In this document: piece by piece, positions 59,701 through 64,000 of the stretch
Numbering within the stretch: position 1 is the stretch's first letter
Layout: the number at the start of each line of letters is the position of its first letter
Assembly (NCBI RefSeq): GCF_037975245.1
Contig: NC_092564.1
Span: 12,736,484-12,800,483 of the forward strand
Direction: 5' to 3'
From: Apostichopus japonicus
Lineage: Eukaryota > Echinodermata > Holothuroidea > Aspidochirotida > Stichopodidae
DNA: 64,000 nucleotides
Position numbers and translations under genes: made by a program
Notes under the pieces: model-generated
What the model saw: the letters and a program-made list of their open reading frames with translations, nothing else
The model's database searches: none
Told to the model about the DNA's origin: nothing

Positions 59701-62700
59701 AAAGCTGAAAGGATCAGGCTAATCAGAAGAATTCTTTTACGGATAAATTAGTTTATTCTCATGAGGTCAAATTCTTCATCAAACCGCGGAAACGTCTACA
59801 GTGGTGTAATTCATATTTCCTTTACCCTAAGTTCCATAACTGTATTGGTCTATCCTATGAGTGTGTGATACAACTAAGTGTAGTTATTATTAATTTTTTT
59901 GTCAAAGGTCTTCTTTTCTTTGTTGATGTTGTCGTTGATGTTTTTGTTGATGTTGTTGTTGTCATTACTGTTAATGTTGTAGCTACGATGTTAGCACAAC
60001 ATCTTCATGAAGACTATCCAATGTAAACCGACATATACATCATACAGTTTGTAAGTCAAAAAGTCATCTCAAACTTGCCTTGTCTAATGACGTCACGCTA
60101 GGATAGTGTTTCGATTGTTGTGTTATGTTATAAGACAATGCTACAGCTATTCGTGGACTTTACAGTCGACGTTTAATTCATGTTCGATACGGGAAACATG
60201 GTCTATATTGGAAAAGTGACAGAAAGAACATTGTCTAAAAAGATTATTAACCAACAGTCTGTAAAGACAATTATCTTTGTGGTAATTATACTGCTGAACA
60301 ATTTGTTCCATCATTAAAACCAAAATGGAATTAAAACTAGTTTTAAATACTTACATCTGCATCCATCATGTAGGAGGAGTCAGAATTTTCAGGCTCGTGA
60401 AGAGGAGTGAACGAATGTTCGTCGTCATGGTGATTAGAGAATGCGTTCTTGTGATTGGGCACTTTACTCGTATCTGCTTCTTCTTGGTCTGTAATATGAT
60501 TCGAGACAATTTGTGTTAGCTTTGATATGATGTGTAATCCTGACGTGTAGCTCTATGGATCGAAAGTGAGTGGGAAATGTGGTGGTGGGCAGTATGGTGG
60601 GAGCGGGAAATGTGGTGGTGGGCAGTATGGTGGGAGCGGGAAATGTGGTGGTGGGCAGTATGGTGGGAGCGGGAAATGTGGTGGTGGGCAGTATGCTGGG
60701 AGCGGGAAATGTGGTGGTGGGCAGTATGCTGGGAGCGGGAAATGTGGTGGTGGGCAGTATGCTGGGAGCGGGAAATGTGGTGGTGGGCAGTATGCTGGGA
60801 GCGGGAAATGTGGTGGTGGGCAGTATGCTGGGAGCGGGAAATGTCGTGGTGGGCAGTATGCTGGGAGCGGGAAATGTCGTGGTGGGCAGTATGCTGGGAG
60901 AAAAAACAAATATGAGGGCTTCTGCTATAATGATTAGATCTACTATTTAAGAGGATTTAATTGATATCACATCGAAGTAGTTCAACAAAAATCGACTTTG
61001 AAAATATATAACGTTCCCTGTAAAATGGCACAGCGGCATAATGAGGATATTCCGTATGGGATTGAGAGAGGGTTGATTGACGGAGCATGAATTGAGCAGT
61101 GATGACGGTTAATATTAGATGGTTAGAGAAGTATTTAAAAATATACTAAGAAAAAAGTTGTAATGTTAATTGGGAAGGCAATGTAAGAAGAAAAACGATT
61201 CATGACGTGCACCCCATTTTTCCTCCCTCCACCCTACCCCTCACCCCCCCCCAAAAAAAAACCCCAATCAAACCCCGCAAACTTCTTTCTGTCTTTTCTT
61301 TTATGTTTATTTAGAGTTTTCAAGTTCTACAATTTACCTTCTATTTTGTCAATGATGATCTTGTGCTCTTCAAAGTTGTTGCAATGTATTCTCATGTGCT
61401 CCTCATCTTGTTCTCTAAGTTTCTTCTCGAAGAAAGCGTAAAGTCTCGTTGTCCAGTTACCATCCGAACGAATGTGCATGTGAATCGTACCTTTGGGATG
61501 AGACGCAACTGTTCAGATTCGATTTCATTAAAGACGTAACTGCATATCGTACATTGAGGGGGGGGGGAGTGGGAGAGTAGGGAAGGGGTTGGGATTCGGC
61601 CTGTTCTGAGCTGTAGGATAGTATTTCAATTACTCCGCACATCTAACAATTAAGGGAAACAAGCAGTTATAGGCCGATTAAAAAAAATTGGTCCTGGGGG
61701 ACATGGACATTGAAAACTATGAAAGAACATATCCAACCGGTTCACACAGAGATTACAGTAACTACTGTAAGTCTTTAAGTTTTGTACCACGGTAGAAAAT
61801 GGATTGTGCTGATTAATCGGATAAATCGGTAATATTAGGTTTACAGTAAGAACTGATGATATCTGTAATCCCAGCAAATGGATCAGAGAACATATTTATA
61901 TCACATTGTGTTTGTGACAATAGCGATGAAATTGGAAACTATAGTAATCGACAATTTCGATCTATTTCGAATGATGAGTGACGTCACAGAATCAAAATGC
62001 TATTTTAGTCACAGTAATATTCATTATTTTGCTCAATTAGCTATACCAGCTCTTTGTGAACACTTATCAACATTCCCATGGTATATATAATTCGTCACGG
62101 TAAATGCGCTATTTATAAAGAATCAAGTGAATGCGCGCATATATGGTGTATACTGTTAAAAACATGGCTGCCCTTCATTGCTGTATTTTTGTTTCACCAC
62201 TACCCCCGCCCCAGCCCCCATAGGATACATTCCACCAGAATCGCTCCCTCCTCTCTCAATTAATCGAATGATTATACCTGCAAATGTTGTGAAATATTTC
62301 ATCTCAACTCAAATGTTTCAATTAGTTGTCTGTTTTGTTACTTATTTCAATGTCAATACCAATAAACTTGTACCAAGAATGTTAGTATGCAAATAGCATT
62401 AAGCGGAAGTACATGTGCTAAAATGGATATATAGGGATACTACCAATTATCAGCGAAGTAATGGTTACAAAGGGATACTACCAATTTTCAGCATAGTAAT
62501 GGTTATATAGGGTTACTACCATTTATCAGCAAAACAATGGTTACATAGGGATACTACCAATTATCAGCAAAGTAACGGTTATATATAGGAATACTACCAT
62601 TTATCAGCAAAGGAATGGTTACATAGGGATACTACCAATTTTCAGCATAGTAATGGTTACATAGGGATACTACCAATTATCAGCAAAGTAACGGTTATAT

Positions 62701-63688
62701 ATAGGGATACTACCATTTATCAGCAAATCAATGGTTACATAGGGATACTACCAATTATCAGCAAAGTAATGGTTATATAGGGATACTACCAATTATCAGC
62801 AAAGTAATGGTTATATAGGGATACTACCATTTATCAGCAAAGTAACGGTTACATATATAGGGGTACTACCATTTATCAGCAAAGTAATGGTTACATAGGG
62901 ATACTACCATTTATCAGCAAAGTAATGGTTATATAGGGATACTACCATGTATCAGCAAAGTAATGGTTACATAGGGATACTACCATTTATCAGCAAAGTA
63001 ATGGTTATATAGGGATACTACCATTTATCAGCATAGTAATGGTTATATAGGGATACTACCAATTATCAGCATAGTAATGGTAACATAGGGATACTACCAG
63101 TTCAAGGTCAACTCATTATACATAGAGCAAAAAGACTTGTGGTACTTGATGTCGCTTGTTCCAATTCAGTTTTAGCTAAAGCTTCCGTTGCATTTTTCAA
63201 ACAGGTCATAAAAGTTGCAACTGTGGTCTCGGTTGTTATATTCAACGCAAACAATTCGGAGTACATCTACTACGAAAGTGTGGCAAGTCTGGACGATGTG
63301 TTGATATATGTTTTGAAAATAAATAAACTTTCTCAGCTTTTTAAACGTCTGCCGTTACATCAATGCAACAAACAGAAAAGAGATACTTTAAGTCTTCAAA
63401 CTTATTTAATAGCAAGATGAGTTATACTACTGACACAACCAACCACTTCAGGTTGACCTTAACCTTCTTGTTCCCGGCGCACTCTACTTATAATACAGTA
63501 ATAGAAGTTATACAACAGACACAACAAACTACTTTAAGTTGATTTACTTGATTACCTTGTTCTTCTGGTGCACTACTGATAGTGAAGGGATGCCATTCGT
63601 AAGTAGCTATCTCTGGAATCTGTATGAAGATGTAATCTCCTGGCTTGAATCGGAAGCTCGGTGGTCGTGTAGCTATTACATGTGTTAC
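53661..63688 (-). CDS. NOX5: NOX5-type NADPH oxidase, C-terminal part (7 exons, 5' end outside window)
   Basis: NOX5 is a calcium-activated membrane flavocytochrome that passes electrons from NADPH through FAD and haem to oxygen, making superoxide. Seven minus-strand exons join in frame (63688-63556, 61490-61338, 60488-60355, 58380-58285, 56089-55880, 54582-54319, 53792-53661) to give 373 residues ending in a stop. Visible in order are FKPGDY and HPFTISSAP (FAD binding), HIRSDGNWT, a variable linker, YIDGPYGTPTR and GAGIGVTPFASIL (NADPH binding), CPSCQHSW, ELHMYMTSALG, TRTQPGRPDW, VFFCGSP and a final ENF. The motif set, and especially CPSCQHSW with the terminal F, points to NOX5 rather than NOX1-4 or DUOX. 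EF hands and the transmembrane haem domain are not in the window, so they must lie beyond 64,000. Introns are 526 to 2195 bp, all GT-AG. The assignment rests on motif recall, not an alignment. Confidence 0.95.
54319..54582 (-). CDS. NOX5: NOX5 exon 6 of 7: NADPH domain
   Basis: The exon is 264 bp, 88 codons, phase 0 on both ends. The acceptor is CTTACCTAATTAG before GTG GAT TTC, and the donor GAA|GTAAGA. It reads VDFIWINRHQKCFEWFVSLL at its start and carries LELHMYMTSALG and LKTRTQPGRPDWNE, both highly conserved in NOX5. The first residue is Val encoded by GTG; this is an internal exon, not a start site. Confidence 0.96.
55880..56089 (-). CDS. NOX5: NOX5 exon 5 of 7: NADPH-binding core
   Basis: The exon is 210 bp, 70 codons, phase 0 on both ends. 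The acceptor is TGTATTAG before TTG TAC ATT. It contains YIDGPYGTPTRAIFQAEHAV, the Rossmann-type GAGIGVTPFASILQSVM motif, and RTCPSCQHSW, a NOX5 hallmark. It ends DLMCLKK. The donor is AAAAAG|GTACTT, weak downstream of GT. Reading through it adds VLNVWS and then a stop, so intron retention would remove the last 131 residues. Confidence 0.96.
56336..57066. repeat. 118-bp minisatellite in NOX5 intron 5 (about 6 copies)
   Basis: The recurring landmark CCCAACATTGC steps by 118 bases (for example 56445, then 56563). Each unit is built from degenerate CCA/CTACCG triplets (ACCACAGTC, CACCGCTATCTCC, CACTGCCACTACTGTTACC, CATTATAACTACCGCC). The array lies within the 2195-bp intron between exons 56089-55880 and 58380-58285. 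The outermost copies at both ends are more diverged. The unit length is not a multiple of three, so long open frames here are a side effect of the composition. Apart from this array the intron is plain. Confidence 0.9.
58285..58380 (-). CDS. NOX5: NOX5 exon 4 of 7: linker leading into NADPH domain
   Basis: The exon is 96 bp, 32 codons, phase 0 on both ends. The acceptor is TTCCTCCTTCTAG and the donor CCAG|GTAAAT. It begins ETEPLRSIACQTNW and ends with a basic patch, ERKSPHIKHHKIQ, that runs directly into LYIDGPYGTP of the next exon. A basic stretch just before the YIDGPYG motif also occurs in human NOX5 (the polybasic lipid-binding region). Functional equivalence is inference. Confidence 0.88.
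58986..59032 (+). repeat. AACCC/AAACC-type simple repeat
   Basis: Consecutive CAACC, CAAACC and CCCAACCC words make a cytosine-rich telomere-like tract inside a NOX5 intron. It is short and degenerate, so it is a simple repeat and not an interstitial telomere of the TTAGGG type. Confidence 0.6.
59918..59985. repeat. Degenerate (GTTGAT/GTTGTT)n
   Basis: Repeated GTTGATGTTGTCGTTGATG-like hexamers run for about 65 bases in a NOX5 intron. Confidence 0.6.
60355..60488 (-). CDS. NOX5: NOX5 exon 3 of 7: acidic, His/Ser-rich linker
   Basis: The exon is 134 bp: two bases completing Asp plus 44 codons. The acceptor is CATATTACAG and the donor GAT|GTAAGT, a perfect consensus. The protein is QEEADTSKVPNHKNAFSNHH followed by DDEH and further D/E/S-rich residues up to MMDAD. 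There is no recognisable domain. It is included because splice phases on both sides (1 in, 0 out) join exactly to the conserved exons, and the frame is open throughout. It may be an alternative exon; a transcript would settle this. Confidence 0.82.
60572..60900. repeat. 33-bp minisatellite in NOX5 intron (about 10 copies)
   Basis: The unit is GGGAAATGTGGTGGTGGGCA plus GTATGGTGGGAGC, repeated head to tail every 33 bases. Copies are nearly identical. Three diagnostic states are ordered along the array: GTATGGTGG in the first copies, GTATGCTGG from about 60690 on, and TGTCGTGG in the last two. The array starts about 80 bases from the acceptor of the exon at 60488, so on the NOX5 strand it is a pyrimidine-rich block just upstream of a 3' splice site. 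Because 33 is divisible by three, several frames stay open; I do not read this as coding. Confidence 0.95.
61338..61490 (-). CDS. NOX5: NOX5 exon 2 of 7: end of FAD subdomain and start of linker
   Basis: The exon is 153 bp with 50 whole codons. It opens with GT, completing Gly, and closes with G, the first base of an Asp codon. The acceptor is CATCCCAAAG and the donor GAAG|GTAAAT. The protein runs TIHMHIRSDGNWTTRLYAFF and then becomes charged and helical (EKKLREQDEEHMRIH...). The first half matches the conserved IRS-G-WT-RLY block of NOX5. The second half has no obvious counterpart in human NOX5 as I remember it. Confidence 0.93.
61491..62421. other. NOX5 intron sequence, no feature seen
   Basis: This intron sequence lies upstream (NOX5 sense) of the exon at 61490. 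It holds a G run at 61558-61567 and otherwise unremarkable AT-rich DNA. No further exon with conserved NOX5 motifs is visible. Confidence 0.6.
62422..63099. repeat. 38-bp minisatellite in NOX5 intron (about 18 copies)
   Basis: The unit is GGTTACATAGGGATACTACC plus ATTTATCAGCAAAGTAAT. Variants alternate AATTATCAGC with ATTTATCAGC, and GGTTACATAG with GGTTATATAG, and a few copies carry a TATA insertion. The array lies in the 2065-bp intron between exons 63688-63556 and 61490-61338. It is AT-rich, unlike the GC-rich 33-bp array in the next intron. Confidence 0.95.
63419..63578. repeat. Tandem duplication covering a NOX5 exon-intron border
   Basis: A block starting GTTATACTACTGACACAACC at 63421 recurs at 63507 as GTTATACAACAGACACAACA. 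It continues in both copies through ACTTYARGTTGA to a CTTGTTC...GCACT stretch. In the second copy that last stretch is the real 3' end of the NOX5 exon (63556 onward) with its donor. In the first copy it is a degenerate decoy within the intron. Several mismatches and a 6-base length difference show it is old. Confidence 0.6.
63556..63688 (-). CDS. NOX5: NOX5 exon 1 of 7 in window: FAD-binding domain
   Basis: The exon is 133 bp: 44 codons plus one base. The acceptor is TTTATTTGTCAG before GTAACACAT, and the donor is CAAG|GTAATC. It begins VTHVIATRPPSFRFKPGDY and contains YEWHPFTISSAPEEQ; HPFTIS is the family's FAD-binding motif. It starts in phase 0, so the missing upstream exon should end on a whole codon. 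The first base of a Gly codon is left at the donor and is completed by GT in the next exon. No upstream exon is visible in the remaining 312 bases of the window, which hold two poly-C runs. Confidence 0.95.
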
Positions 63689-64000
63689 CTGACAAATAAA
63701 AAGTTAAAACAAAAAACTAAGACTAGAAATCCTTATTCAACGACCCAAAAGGTAGCATGCTCATCCCCCCCCCCCCCGCCCCCCTCATATGTTGGAAAAC
63801 TGATACAAAAGATAAATATAGGTTTGAGGCATGCTTGAATAGTAAAGCTAACTGAAACAAAAGGAGATTTTCTACGCTCAGGCTCAAATGGAAGTCAAAT
63901 TAGTCAATCCCCCCCCCCCCCCCCCAATTACGCTATATTTTAAGAAATAAGCGTTTGTTTAGGCAAAGAAAAGCTTTGAGGTTGTCACATTTTGGCGATT

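Larger units (their letters stand above)
58381..60354. other. NOX5 intron between exons at 58380 and 60355
   Basis: 1974 bp of intron. It contains a telomere-like run of AACCC/AACC words at 58986-59032 and a degenerate GTTGAT/GTTGTT array at 59918-59985. No additional exon is supported. Confidence 0.6.

Noticed and set aside
60553-60950. Four long frames of about 112-126 codons, on both strands
   Set aside because: All come from the 33-bp minisatellite inside a NOX5 intron; unit length divisible by three keeps several frames open.
63139-63420. 93-codon plus-strand frame
   Set aside because: Lies antisense in a NOX5 intron beside the 38-bp array; no domain recognised.

Overview
The window reads as nuclear DNA of an animal. 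It is AT-rich, and its only clear gene is cut into short exons with GT-AG introns. It also carries long AT microsatellites, tRNA-derived SINE-like repeats, non-autonomous hAT-type transposons and many minisatellites. A NOX5-type NADPH oxidase together with abundant poly-G/poly-C runs fits a marine invertebrate, perhaps an echinoderm. That placement is inference from general knowledge, not shown by the sequence.

Layout. Positions 1 to about 53,200 hold no exon I can defend. This part is intergenic (or very long intron) DNA with mobile elements and repeats: AT arrays near 2.1, 7.2, 11.2, 28.2, 29.3, 42.9 and 45.5 kb; a GGAAT-like minisatellite at 4.6-5.1 kb; two inverted copies of a tRNA-like repeat at 11.4 and 42.9 kb; hAT-type elements at 23.1-24.0, 28.2-29.3 and 49.8-50.2 kb; a three-copy dispersed repeat at 34.2, 38.6 and 41.2 kb; a U2 snRNA 5'-end fossil at 26.8 kb; a tandem perfect hairpin at 44.3 kb; and an 11-bp and a 57-bp minisatellite.

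Positions 53,661 to 63,688 on the minus strand carry the last seven coding exons of NOX5. They encode 373 residues: the FAD-binding HPFTIS motif, a long variable linker, the NADPH-binding motifs (GPYGTP, GIGVTP, CGSP) and the C-terminal phenylalanine. All six splice junctions keep the reading frame (phases 1, 1, 0, 0, 0, 0). The EF-hand and transmembrane exons must lie beyond position 64,000. Three of the six introns each contain a different minisatellite (118, 33 and 38 bp). One exon-intron border has a degenerate duplicate in the neighbouring intron.

The most interesting points are the U2-headed chimera, the 18-bp perfect hairpin array flanked by a 7-bp direct repeat, the hAT elements with target-site duplications, the long divergent NOX5 linker, and an 814-bp stretch on the minus strand that stays open across two overlapping frames.
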